Position numbers and translations under genes: made by a program. From JBBDIO01 sp040880365 (GTDB lineage: Bacteria > Chloroflexota > Anaerolineae > Caldilineales > Caldilineaceae), in assembly GCA_040880365.1 (NCBI GenBank), contig JBBDIO010000152.1:1-29136 (forward strand): a DNA stretch of 29,136 bases. Direction: 5' to 3'. This document shows, in pieces, positions 1 through 6,649 of this stretch. How positions within the stretch are numbered: the first letter of the stretch is position 1; the number at the start of each line of letters is the position of its first letter. A model generated the notes under the pieces. The model saw nothing but the letters and a program-made list of their open reading frames with translations, was not told where the DNA came from and searched no databases.

Positions 1-2022
1 CTGGAATTGCTGCGTTTGCTCATCTTCACCACCGGGTTTGCCCTTGCCCAGCGTGGCGGCGCGATTGTCTACGAAGAATTTTTGCTTTGGTCGGGCACCA
101 TCGTTCATACCTATCTGGCGGGCATCATGCTGGTGGCGATGCTGGATACGCGCGGGCTGCAATATACCGTGGTGCGGCGCGGTTTTCCGGTAGGTACGGT
201 GATCGGCGGGCTGACGGTAATCTGTGGGGCGGTGCTGATTTTTGCGCCGGTGCCCGCGCCGGTCATGTGGCTGGGGCTGCCCCGCCCCTGGGAATTGCTG
301 CCGGGTGGCTTGTGGGCTGCCAGCGGAATATTGCTCTACCTGCGCGGCGAATGGCAGCGCGATACATTTGTGCATTGGCTGTTGGTGGCGTTGATCTTTG
401 CCGCCGGTGCTGCGCTATTTTTGTTTCCCTTTATTGACCTTCTCACCGACAGTTATAACCTGATGGCGCAAATCTTCAAGCTCACCGCCTTTATGCTGGT
501 ATTGGTGGGGTTGGCAAACAGCATGTTCGAGCTGGTGCGCCGCGTCGAAGACAGCCGTCGGGCCATGCACCTGCTCAACAACCAATTGGAGCAACAGATT
601 CAGGTGCGGCGCGAAACCGAGCGCGCACTGCGCGCCAGCCGTGCCGAACTGGCCGAAGCTCAACAAATTTCCCGGCTGGGCAGTTGGGGATGGACCCCCG
701 GCACCAACCACTATCAGGTCTCGCCCGAACTGTTGCAGATTTTTGGCGAACCTGCACTCGAGACTGCGAACCCGTTTGAGCTGATTCGCAGCCGGATTCA
801 TCCCGACGATCTGACGCGCGTCGAAAATCTGGTCTACGCGGCGGTGGCGCATCTGGAAGATTTTGAAACCTATGCGCGGATCGTGCATCGCGATGGCGCC
901 GTGCGGATGATTATGTTGCGCGGCCGCCGCGGGCTGAATGAGGAGGGCGCACAGCTCCGCTATCGGGGAACCGCCCAGGATTTGACGGAACTGGTCGAAA
1001 CGCAGGAGCAGCTGCGCGCGACCGCCGACCGTCTCGCCGCCAGCAACCGGGACCTGGAAGAATTCGCTAATATCGCCTCGCATGACCTCCAGGAACCGCT
1101 GCGCAAGATTTTTGCCTTTTCAGATCGGGTGATTTCTAAATATGCGGACAGACTCGACGCCACCGGGCTGGATTATCTGGATCGGGTGCGCAAATCGGCC
1201 CTGCGTATGCAAAATCTGATTGAGGGCGTATTGAACCTTTCGCGCGTCAACTCGCGGTCAACGCCATTTGTGGCAGTCGATCTGGCGGCTGTCGTGGAGG
1301 AGGTCGTTGACGATTTGGAGACGCGTATCGAGGCGCGCAACGCCACCGTGGAGGTGGAGACGCTGCCGCGGGTGATGGGCGATCCTCTGCTGTTGCGGCA
1401 ACTTTTTCAGAATCTGGTGGGCAATGCGCTAAAATTTTCCCACGCGGATCGTGCGCCGGTTGTGCGCATCACGACGCTATATGCGTCCGCGGCTGATTCC
1501 TCTCCCCCAGAGCCGGTTGAACGTGAGGCAGTCGAGCGTGAGGCAGTCGATAGTGACGCAACAGATACCGTCGCATCAAATACCGTCGCATCAAATACCG
1601 TCGCACCAAATACAGAAGTGGCAGATACGCCACTGGTTGATGCGATCCTGCGCCCAACGCCGGTGGACGCCGGCGGGATAGAGAAGGGGAATCGACAGGA
1701 TAATCTCTCGATTAAAACCCAGGCCCGACTCTGTACCATTGTGGTCGAAGACCAGGGCATTGGCTTTGATCCCCGCTATGCCGAGCGTATTTTTCAGCCC
1801 TTTTTGCGGCTGCACGGGCGCGCCAAATATGAGGGGACCGGGATGGGACTTGCCATTTGTCGCCGCATTGTGGAACGTCACGGCGGTCAGATTTGGGCCG
1901 AATCGCAGCCGGCGCGCGGCAGCCGCTTTCTCATAACGCTGCCCCTGGCCGAGGACTCACTGCTAGCCACGCTTGAGGACGCCGCAGAAACGCCACAAGA
2001 AGCATCTGCCGCGGGCGCGTAA
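1..2022 (+). CDS. Membrane PAS sensor histidine kinase (5' partial)
   Basis: Sensor kinase that would autophosphorylate on His and pass the phosphate to a receiver, probably the one encoded next. The frame is open to the left edge, so the N-terminus is missing. Visible order: about five hydrophobic segments (residues ~25-175, MASE3-like at best), a coiled coil (~178-225), a PAS fold (~225-335), HisKA with H-box FANIASHDLQEPLRKI (His near residue 360), and HATPase_c with N-box QLFQNLVGNALKFS, G1 box VEDQGIGF and G2 box GTGMGLAICRRIVERHGG. All catalytic motifs are intact. Odd: between N-box and G1 box there is a roughly 80-residue, low-complexity insert containing tandem VASNT repeats. The H-box type resembles kinases that partner Rcp1-type receivers. 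Kinase identity is certain; the signal sensed is unknown. Confidence 0.93.
   Translation: MELLRLLIFTTGFALAQRGGAIVYEEFLLWSGTIVHTYLAGIMLVAMLDTRGLQYTVVRRGFPVGTVIGGLTVICGAVLIFAPVPAPVMWLGLPRPWELLPGGLWAASGILLYLRGEWQRDTFVHWLLVALIFAAGAALFLFPFIDLLTDSYNLMAQIFKLTAFMLVLVGLANSMFELVRRVEDSRRAMHLLNNQLEQQIQVRRETERALRASRAELAEAQQISRLGSWGWTPGTNHYQVSPELLQIFGEPALETANPFELIRSRIHPDDLTRVENLVYAAVAHLEDFETYARIVHRDGAVRMIMLRGRRGLNEEGAQLRYRGTAQDLTELVETQEQLRATADRLAASNRDLEEFANIASHDLQEPLRKIFAFSDRVISKYADRLDATGLDYLDRVRKSALRMQNLIEGVLNLSRVNSRSTPFVAVDLAAVVEEVVDDLETRIEARNATVEVETLPRVMGDPLLLRQLFQNLVGNALKFSHADRAPVVRITTLYASAADSSPPEPVEREAVEREAVDSDATDTVASNTVASNTVAPNTEVADTPLVDAILRPTPVDAGGIEKGNRQDNLSIKTQARLCTIVVEDQGIGFDPRYAERIFQPFLRLHGRAKYEGTGMGLAICRRIVERHGGQIWAESQPARGSRFLITLPLAEDSLLATLEDAAETPQEASAAGA
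1522..1614 (+). repeat. 15-bp tandem repeats inside the kinase ATPase domain
   Basis: Two adjacent sets: about two copies of a 15-bp unit (CGTGAGGCAGTCGAG) at 1522-1550, and three copies of ATACCGTCGCATCAA at 1565-1609. Both preserve the reading frame and encode EREAV and VASNT repeats. Confidence 0.85.
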
Positions 2023-2109
2023 CCCCGCCCCCCGCCGCCTTCACGAGTGTTGCTCCAGTTGCCGGTCTGATAGTCTGGTCTGATAACCTGATTCGATAGC
2101 CCCGCGAAG

Positions 2110-2137
2110 CTGTGAATGTGCTGTGAATGTGCTGTGA
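2110..2137 (+). repeat. 11-bp tandem repeat in the kinase-receiver spacer
   Basis: CTGTGAATGTG occurs two and a half times without interruption. The unit is not a multiple of three and lies before the receiver gene. Confidence 0.8.
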
Positions 2138-2173
2138 TTTGTTTGATTGCGCAGTAAAGGAAGAGGCACTATT

Positions 2174-2623
2174 TTGGAGAACTTGAAACCGATATGGGTA
2201 TTGGCTGCCGAAGATGACCCCGATGATCGTCTGTTGGTGCGCGAGGCGTTTGCCGAAGCAGAATTGCCCTGCGAACTGGATTTTGTGGAAGATGGCAATG
2301 CTTTGCTGGACTATCTGCTTGGGCGTGGCGATTTTGCCGACCGGCAGGGACAACGCCCCCGTCTGATTCTGTTGGATTTGAATATGCCCGGCAAAGACGG
2401 GCGAGAGGCGCTGGCCGAAATAAAGGCTCACCCCAAGCTGCGCCGCATTCCTGTGGTGGTGATGACCACTTCCAAGGCCGAACAGGATATTATTCAGAGT
2501 TATGAGCTGGGGGTGAGTTCGTTTATTGTGAAGCCGCTGACCTTTGACGGTCTGGTCGATGTGGTGCGGACTCTGGGCAAGTATTGGCTGAGTGTGGTCG
2601 AGCTGCCACCGGACGCGGAGTAG
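2174..2623 (+). CDS. Rcp1/CheY-like single-domain response regulator
   Basis: Phosphoreceiver of 149 residues with no output domain. Acidic pocket EDD (13-15), phospho-acceptor Asp68 in LILLDLNMPGKDG, switch Thr in VVVMTTSK and Lys in FIVKPL are all present. The long beta3-alpha2 region and the NMPGKDG loop are typical of the Rcp1 family, which serves PAS/phytochrome-like kinases. Start: I choose TTG at 2174 because AGGAAGAGG (2158-2166) lies 7 bases upstream; the upstream in-frame TTG at 2147 has no ribosome binding site. The gene lies 151 bp after the sensor kinase and is its likely partner. With no DNA-binding domain it should act through protein contacts or pass phosphate onward. Confidence 0.92.
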   Translation: MENLKPIWVLAAEDDPDDRLLVREAFAEAELPCELDFVEDGNALLDYLLGRGDFADRQGQRPRLILLDLNMPGKDGREALAEIKAHPKLRRIPVVVMTTSKAEQDIIQSYELGVSSFIVKPLTFDGLVDVVRTLGKYWLSVVELPPDAE

Positions 2624-2660
2624 GTGCGTTTGCCCGCAGGGCTATGGGCAGGATGCGAAT

Positions 2661-2688
2661 GGCACGAAAAGATGGGCACGAAAAGATG
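2661..2688 (+). repeat. 14-bp tandem duplication before the kinase-like gene
   Basis: GGCACGAAAAGATG is repeated exactly twice. The 14-bp unit would shift a reading frame, which supports the start of the next gene being downstream at 2708. Confidence 0.85.
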
Positions 2689-2707
2689 GAGACCAGATGA
2701 GGCGCAT

Positions 2708-3772
2708 ATGGGGGTGATTCGGATTATTGGCGATGGCCCACCCGCAGCAGGGGCGGTCACAGGGGTAGTCGAGAAGGCGATAGCGGCCATGCTGGCGCGC
2801 CATGCACCTGCCTTTCGGGTTGAGGTGCAGCCGGAAGAACCCGCGCTAAATCACGCCTGTCGTCCATCGGAACCTGTTCTTCACATCTATTTGAACGCCC
2901 CGCCAGCCCCCAGTACAGATTGCCATGCGCGGCTGGTTATCGTTGGCCCAGACGCGCCCGAACTGGAAACTGTCGATAGTGTGTACAAATGGCCGGGCAA
3001 TGGCGCGGATTCCGGTCGGGACGCGCCTATAGAAGATGTCTTTGGACAGTGGTTGGCACTGGGCGTGGCGTTGGCCCAGGCGCGCTATGCCGCCGACACA
3101 GGACGCCGCCAATTGGCGGGCGCGCTTTTGGATTCCCAGCGCAAAATTGCCAAAGAAATTCATGGCGGCGCAGTCCAGGAATTGGTCGCCGGTACGTTTT
3201 TGCTCGGTCTGATTCCCGATGGCGCGGGCGAACCTGTGCTGACGCAAATTCAGAGCGCGCTGGCCGACTTACGCACACTGTGTCAACGGCTGAATCCGCC
3301 GGCGCTGGACGATTTTGGGCTGGTGGCCGCGTTGCGCACGGGCATCCGCAGCTATCAGCGTATGGGCACAGACCTCGATTCAGGCCATGCTTCAGACCAT
3401 GCTTCAGATTATGCCGGGTCTGGAAACCCGACTGGGGAATCCGCCGGCCAAGTAGAATTTCCTGTGGAATTTTCGGCAGAGCTGCCCGAACTGGCGTCTA
3501 TGCCGGCGCGCACCTTGTATTGGGTCTTTGACCAGCTGTTGGCGACATTGCTGACCGGCGCGCCACCGGCTACCATCAGCGGGATTGGGCTGGGGGAAGA
3601 CGCAGACGGCGTGGTGATGCAGGTGGCGTGGGTGGCCGCCGAGAATGACAAGCTACCCTCTGCGCTGCTGTCTCTGTTTAATGAAATGGTCGCGGCGGTC
3701 GATGGGCGCATGGCGTATGCGGATGGCGGGAGTGCGTTTTCGTTGCAGGTGTGGATGCCCCTGCCCGGCTGA
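2708..3772 (+). CDS. NarL-family histidine kinase homologue, probable pseudokinase
   Basis: Soluble 354-residue protein without membrane segments. Residues ~1-125 are not recognisable. Residues ~140-205 match the HisKA_3 dimerisation helix pair: RKIAKEIHGGAVQELV with His152, then LCQRLNPPALDDFGLVAAL, the usual end of that domain. The family motif H-D/E-xxx-Q is here H-G-xxx-Q, so the acidic residue after His is missing while Gln157 remains. The C-terminal part (~270-354) sits where HATPase_c should be but has no N-box asparagine, no DxGxG and no glycine-rich G2 box. It therefore should not bind ATP conventionally. A 12-bp repeat encodes a HASDHASDYA linker. ATG 2708 is chosen (GATGAGG upstream); the frame also opens at GTG 2624. 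The gene precedes a NarL-type regulator by 84 bp, its probable partner. Confidence 0.8.
   Translation: MGVIRIIGDGPPAAGAVTGVVEKAIAAMLARHAPAFRVEVQPEEPALNHACRPSEPVLHIYLNAPPAPSTDCHARLVIVGPDAPELETVDSVYKWPGNGADSGRDAPIEDVFGQWLALGVALAQARYAADTGRRQLAGALLDSQRKIAKEIHGGAVQELVAGTFLLGLIPDGAGEPVLTQIQSALADLRTLCQRLNPPALDDFGLVAALRTGIRSYQRMGTDLDSGHASDHASDYAGSGNPTGESAGQVEFPVEFSAELPELASMPARTLYWVFDQLLATLLTGAPPATISGIGLGEDADGVVMQVAWVAAENDKLPSALLSLFNEMVAAVDGRMAYADGGSAFSLQVWMPLPG
3379..3414 (+). repeat. 12-bp tandem repeat in the kinase-like gene linker
   Basis: Three copies of TTCAGNNNATGC in a row (TTCAGGCCATGC, TTCAGACCATGC, TTCAGATTATGC), in frame. Confidence 0.8.
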
Positions 3773-3822
3773 TCTGCCCGCCTGATCTGATCGGCTGTAT
3801 GCCGCGTTTGCTTCATCAATCG

Positions 3823-3846
3823 TTTCTATATTGATTTCTATACTGA
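3823..3846 (+). repeat. 12-bp tandem repeat upstream of the NarL-type regulator
   Basis: TTTCTATATTGA followed directly by TTTCTATACTGA (11 of 12 identical). It ends 10 bases before the ATG, where a ribosome binding site or control site would be. Confidence 0.75.
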
Positions 3847-3856
3847 TAGGCATTGC

Positions 3857-4492
3857 ATGGCTGAAATTCGTGTATTGTTAATTGATGACCATCCGATTGT
3901 GCGTTCCGGGATTCGTATGTTGCTGGAACAGGCTGAAGATATTCTGGTCGTGGCCGAATCGGATCGGGGCGACGATGTCATGCAGATGGTGCACCGCCAC
4001 ACCCCCCATGTATTGCTGCTGGATATGGAAATGCCCGGCAAATCGGGCGTGGAAGTGGCGCGTGAAATTCAGGCGGCGGGGCTGTCTGTGCGCATTCTGG
4101 CCCTGAGCGCGTATGACGATGATGAGTATATCTCCAGTCTGCTCTCCAATGGCGCGGCGGGCTATCTGACCAAAGAAGAGGCCCTGCATACGATTGTAGA
4201 TGCGGTGCGCGGGGTGGCGCGCGGGGAAGAAGGCTGGTTTAGCCGGCGGGCCGCGGCGCAGATTGCCGCGATTGCGCGTCGCCAACCCGAAGAGACGCCC
4301 CAGCTCACCGAGCGCGAAAAAGAAGTGTTGACCCGCCTGGCCGAAGGCTGGACAAATGCGCGCATTGCCCAGGACCTCACCGTCAGCGAGCGCACCGTGC
4401 GCTTTCACCTTTCCAACATCTACGACAAACTTGGGTTTAGCTCTCGCTCCGAAGCCATTGCCTGGGCACTGCGGCGACCCGGCCATAGCTAA
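3857..4492 (+). CDS. NarL/FixJ-family response regulator
   Basis: DNA-binding response regulator of 211 residues. Receiver domain 1-120: acidic pair LIDDHPIVRSGI, phospho-acceptor Asp56 in VLLLDMEMPGKSG, Ser in LALSAYDDDEYI, Lys in GYLTKEEAL. LuxR-type helix-turn-helix at about 147-207: LTEREKEVLTRLAEGWTN, then ARIAQDLTVSERTVRFHLSN and IYDKLGFSSRSEAIAWAL. All expected residues are in place, so it should dimerise on DNA when phosphorylated. The ribosome binding site is weak (TGATAGG about 7 bases before ATG). It follows the kinase-like gene in the same direction. Its targets cannot be read from the sequence; the downstream stress genes are candidates only by position. Confidence 0.95.
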   Translation: MAEIRVLLIDDHPIVRSGIRMLLEQAEDILVVAESDRGDDVMQMVHRHTPHVLLLDMEMPGKSGVEVAREIQAAGLSVRILALSAYDDDEYISSLLSNGAAGYLTKEEALHTIVDAVRGVARGEEGWFSRRAAAQIAAIARRQPEETPQLTEREKEVLTRLAEGWTNARIAQDLTVSERTVRFHLSNIYDKLGFSSRSEAIAWALRRPGHS

Positions 4493-4666
4493 ACGCTTGC
4501 CACCTGCCCTGCGCCGGAAATCCAACGCCCGCTAGCCCATTTCCTGCGCCCTCGGCCTGTGGCGCAGCCTGCAATCGTGGCATAATCCCTGCCCTGCACC
4601 GGGTCTGCCGCGTTGACGCCCCTGCTTGTTTCCACTCGAGTAATCCCTGTAGACCTCCTACCAGAC

Positions 4667-4684
4667 CCTGTCGGATCCGACAGG
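4667..4684. promoter_or_regulatory. 18-bp perfect palindrome, operator candidate
   Basis: CCTGTCGGATCCGACAGG is a perfect palindrome with no loop and no following T run, which fits a dimeric protein binding site better than a terminator. It lies 47 bp upstream of the promoter candidate at 4731. Confidence 0.45.
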
Positions 4685-4730
4685 ATATAAGCCTGCCTGT
4701 ATTGGCATCTATCAACTGTCGTTGGCGCCG

Positions 4731-4759
4731 TTGTGGGCCGGGCGCAGATTTCGTACACT
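4731..4759 (+). promoter_or_regulatory. Promoter candidate for the DUF1328 gene
   Basis: TTGTGG (4731-4736) and TACACT (4754-4759) are separated by 17 bp. The match is moderate. Confidence 0.35.
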
Positions 4760-4902
4760 GTGGGCACAAACACAGCCGCTACGAACACTGAACTTCGGCA
4801 AGCGAAAATGCAGGAGCGAGGCAAAGTAACAGCGGACGAGACAGCATAGAGACGAACGGCAACAGACAGTTTGGCACAACAATGCAGGGCCGTAGCCAGA
4901 CC

Positions 4903-4926
4903 GACAAACAGCCAGACAAACAGACA
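4903..4926 (+). repeat. 12-bp tandem repeat, CA-rich leader
   Basis: GACAAACAGCCA followed by GACAAACAGACA (11 of 12 identical). Confidence 0.7.
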
Positions 4927-4985
4927 GAGGTTTCGTTGCCAGAAGCGTTCGGCAGGCTGTGCGAAAATAAATCGAGTACACGCAG

Positions 4986-5022
4986 AGTTGTAAAACGCAA
5001 ACCAGTTGTAATACACAAACCA
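4986..5022 (+). repeat. 18-bp-period near-duplicate pair
   Basis: AGTTGTAAAACGCAAACCA (4986-5004) and AGTTGTAATACACAAACCA (5004-5022) share 17 of 19 positions, overlapping by one base. They lie about 100 bp before the DUF1328 gene. Confidence 0.7.
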
Positions 5023-5119
5023 TCGGACAGGTGTCCGGATCTATCAGACACTCGGGCGTGACCGTCCGATTCAGCAACACTCGATGCAATTGATCGAGTC
5101 GAGTAGAGGAGAAGTGACT

Positions 5120-5287
5120 ATGTTAGGCTGGGCAATTACCTTTCTTGTGATCGCATTGATTGCGGGTGTTCTGGGCTTCACAGGCATTGCAGGCGCCGCT
5201 GGCGGTATCGCACAGATTTTAGCAGTATTGTTCCTGATTTTGTTCGTCGTGTCGTTGATTTTCGGACGACGTACACCGGCAGTGTAG
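5120..5287 (+). CDS. DUF1328-family small membrane protein
   Basis: A 55-residue, almost wholly hydrophobic protein with two membrane segments (about 2-22 and 28-48) joined by a Gly/Ala turn, GFTGIAGAAGGIAQ, and ending in a short basic tail FGRRTPAV. This is the usual length and pattern of the DUF1328 (YtjA-like) family. The biochemical role is not established; it is commonly found in stress-related settings. ATG 5120 is preferred over the in-frame ATG at 5084 because TAGAGGAGAAG lies just upstream and the family begins with MLGWA. It precedes CsbD and ferritin genes, each with its own long spacer, so separate control is likely. Confidence 0.88.
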   Translation: MLGWAITFLVIALIAGVLGFTGIAGAAGGIAQILAVLFLILFVVSLIFGRRTPAV

Positions 5288-5323
5288 TCAAGCAGGATTA
5301 CAGTAGCGACAAGACAGCGGTTG

Positions 5324-5354
5324 GTGATGGCCGCACTCTGTATGCGGCCATCAC
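5324..5354 (+). terminator. Hairpin after the DUF1328 gene
   Basis: GTGATGGCCGC and GCGGCCATCAC form a perfect 11-bp stem with a 9-base loop, 37 bases after the stop codon. There is no T run, so it may be a transcript-stabilising hairpin rather than a true intrinsic terminator. Confidence 0.45.
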
Positions 5355-5388
5355 TGACTGAAGACAACAATCAGCACGGCATGTCAGC

Positions 5389-5411
5389 CTGAATGCCAGT
5401 CTGAATGCCAG
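5389..5411 (+). repeat. 12-bp tandem repeat
   Basis: CTGAATGCCAGT is followed immediately by CTGAATGCCAG. Confidence 0.75.
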
Positions 5412-5593
5412 AATGTAGAGATTACATCCTCTGTTTCCTGCCCCCACCCCATACCCATGTAGATTGGGTGTGTAGAGGAGAAGGTACAGACCCCTAGACA
5501 AAGTCTACGGGAAACGGATTTCTATAAACTTCTATATTCTATAAACGACGACAGACAGCAAGTAATGGAGTGTAGGTAAAAGGAGAATTAAGA

Positions 5594-5803
5594 ATGGCCA
5601 TTAACAACGATATGCTCAAGGGCAAGTGGAATCAGATCAAGGGTGGTGTGAAATCCCAGTGGGGCGAATTGACCGACGACGATCTGACTCAGGCCGAAGG
5701 TGAGTATGAAAAGCTGGTGGGCAAGATTCAGGAACGCTATGGCTATGAACGCGAACAGGCCGAGCGCGAAGTCAATGACTTCATGCACCGTATGTCCCGC
5801 TAG
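5594..5803 (+). CDS. CsbD-family stress protein
   Basis: A 69-residue hydrophilic protein with the CsbD signature: MLKGKWNQIKGGVKSQWG near the N-terminus, then DDLTQAEGEYEKLVGKIQERYG and a charged C-terminal helix. The length is typical. Family members are general-stress proteins (sigma-B controlled in Bacillus), with no known enzymatic activity. The start is well supported by AGGAG at 5581-5585, 8 bases before ATG. It lies between the DUF1328 and ferritin-like genes, a grouping that suggests a shared stress programme, although the spacers of about 300 bp argue for separate promoters. Confidence 0.93.
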   Translation: MAINNDMLKGKWNQIKGGVKSQWGELTDDDLTQAEGEYEKLVGKIQERYGYEREQAEREVNDFMHRMSR

Positions 5804-5938
5804 TCTTCTGGAAAATCGTTAAGAGTACGGGAGACCAGGCCGATTACAACGGCGTCCGCCCTGGCACCGAGAAAATATTATCCGAATGGACAAGCCGGTT
5901 GAAGATTACTGACTTTATCCATATCCGGTAATAAAATG

Positions 5939-5984
5939 AACCGTAGCGTGATGACGTTTGCACAATAGTCATCACGCTACGGTT
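5939..5984. terminator. 17-bp perfect inverted repeat after the CsbD gene
   Basis: AACCGTAGCGTGATGAC and GTCATCACGCTACGGTT pair perfectly around a 12-base loop. The forward strand has no T run after it, while the reverse strand has CATTTTATT. It could be a terminator, a stabilising hairpin or a copy of a small repeated element. Confidence 0.5.
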
Positions 5985-6017
5985 TATGAAAAACCAAAGC
6001 AGTAGAAGTTGAGTAGA

Positions 6018-6049
6018 TAGTGCTGAATAGCAGGCCCCAATCAGCACTA
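6018..6049. promoter_or_regulatory. Inverted repeat in the ferritin leader
   Basis: TAGTGCTGA and TCAGCACTA (9 bp, 14-base spacer) lie 41 bp before the ferritin ATG. It may be an operator or a leader hairpin. Confidence 0.4.
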
Positions 6050-6073
6050 GAAACAATAAGATAGAAACAATAA
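6048..6073 (+). repeat. 14-bp-period repeat before the ferritin gene
   Basis: TAGAAACAATAA occurs at 6048-6059 and 6062-6073, just before the AGGAG ribosome binding site. Confidence 0.75.
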
Positions 6074-6089
6074 AAGGAGCAGCGCACCA

Positions 6090-6524
6090 ATGAATAAGGA
6101 AACACTGATCAAAAACCTGAATGATGATCTGGCGAATGAATTGGCTGCTGTGATTCAATATACGACGTATGCAGCCAAGGTGACGGGCGCACATCGCCCG
6201 CAATTGGTAGATTTTTTCGGAAGCGAAGTCGGGGATGAGTTAGGTCATGCCAAGTTTCTGGCGAATAAGATTGTGGCCCTGGGCGGGGAGCCGACTACGG
6301 TTCCGGCCCCGGTGAAACCGGCGGAGACCAACTTTGAAATGCTGGAAGCCGTATTGGAAGCCGAGCGCAAGGCGGTTAAGGGCTACACCGCCCGCGCCGA
6401 CGAGGCCGAGGCTTTTGGCGATAAGGGTTTGCAGGTGATGCTGGAAGATATGGTCGCCGACGAGACTACCCACGCCGAAGAGACCGAGCGTATTATGCGC
6501 GACTGGTCGGCAGATGTGCGGTAG
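6090..6524 (+). CDS. Bacterioferritin-like diiron ferritin
   Basis: A 144-residue four-helix ferritin-like protein, expected to oxidise Fe(II) and store iron or protect DNA and enzymes from peroxide. The diiron ligands are readable in two matched halves: Glu17, Glu50 and His53 (DELGHAK), then Glu92, Glu125 and His128 (DETTHAEE). This is the classic E-ExxH plus E-ExxH pattern of bacterioferritin-type sites. No clear haem-binding methionine can be assigned. The start is supported by AGGAG at 6075-6079. It is the last gene of the stress trio and is followed by a strong bidirectional terminator. DPS-like or rubrerythrin-like naming is possible, but there is no rubredoxin domain. Confidence 0.92.
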   Translation: MNKETLIKNLNDDLANELAAVIQYTTYAAKVTGAHRPQLVDFFGSEVGDELGHAKFLANKIVALGGEPTTVPAPVKPAETNFEMLEAVLEAERKAVKGYTARADEAEAFGDKGLQVMLEDMVADETTHAEETERIMRDWSADVR

Positions 6525-6560
6525 GTAGCCATTGGCACGGCCTTGCAATTAAAGCCTTGT

Positions 6561-6606
6561 AATAAAAACGGGGGAGATCGGTATTCCGATCTCCCCCGTT
6601 TTTATT
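6561..6606. terminator. Bidirectional rho-independent terminator
   Basis: A 21-bp perfect stem with loop TATT: the GGGGGAGATCGG core is flanked by AATAAAAAC and GTTTTTATT, giving a T run on both strands. It sits between the converging ferritin and quinone reductase genes and should stop both. Confidence 0.95.
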
Positions 6607-6634
6607 GGCGCATCATTGGCGCATCATTGGCGCA
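6604..6634 (+). repeat. 11-bp tandem repeat, three copies
   Basis: ATTGGCGCATC is repeated with no gap, the third copy incomplete, directly after the terminator. Confidence 0.85.
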
Positions 6635-6649
6635 GATGTATCCGTGTTA

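Larger units (their letters stand above)
4493..5119. other. Long intergenic region with structured, CA-rich leader
   Basis: No convincing gene. It contains an inverted repeat CTGCGCC/GGCGCAG (4544-4567), a perfect palindrome (4667-4684), a promoter candidate (4731-4759), an unusually G-poor CAGACA-rich stretch (about 4855-4930) with a 12-bp tandem repeat (4903-4926), a 19-base near-duplicate pair (4986-5022), and an inverted repeat CGGACA/TGTCCG (5024-5037). From the promoter candidate the next gene would have a leader of about 350 nt. Confidence 0.6.
5288..5593. other. Intergenic region between DUF1328 and csbD-like genes
   Basis: No gene seen. It holds an 11-bp-stem hairpin (5324-5354), a 12-bp tandem repeat (5389-5411), a small hairpin TAGAC-aaa-GTCTA (5491-5511 with flanks), and an AT-rich promoter-like stretch with TTCTATAAAC at 5520-5529 and 5537-5546. 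Confidence 0.55.

Noticed and set aside
4489..5089. Overlapping Cys-rich reverse-strand frames in the 4493-5119 spacer
   Set aside because: Several frames are open at once only because the stretch is poor in the relevant stop triplets; none has a ribosome binding site or plausible protein composition.
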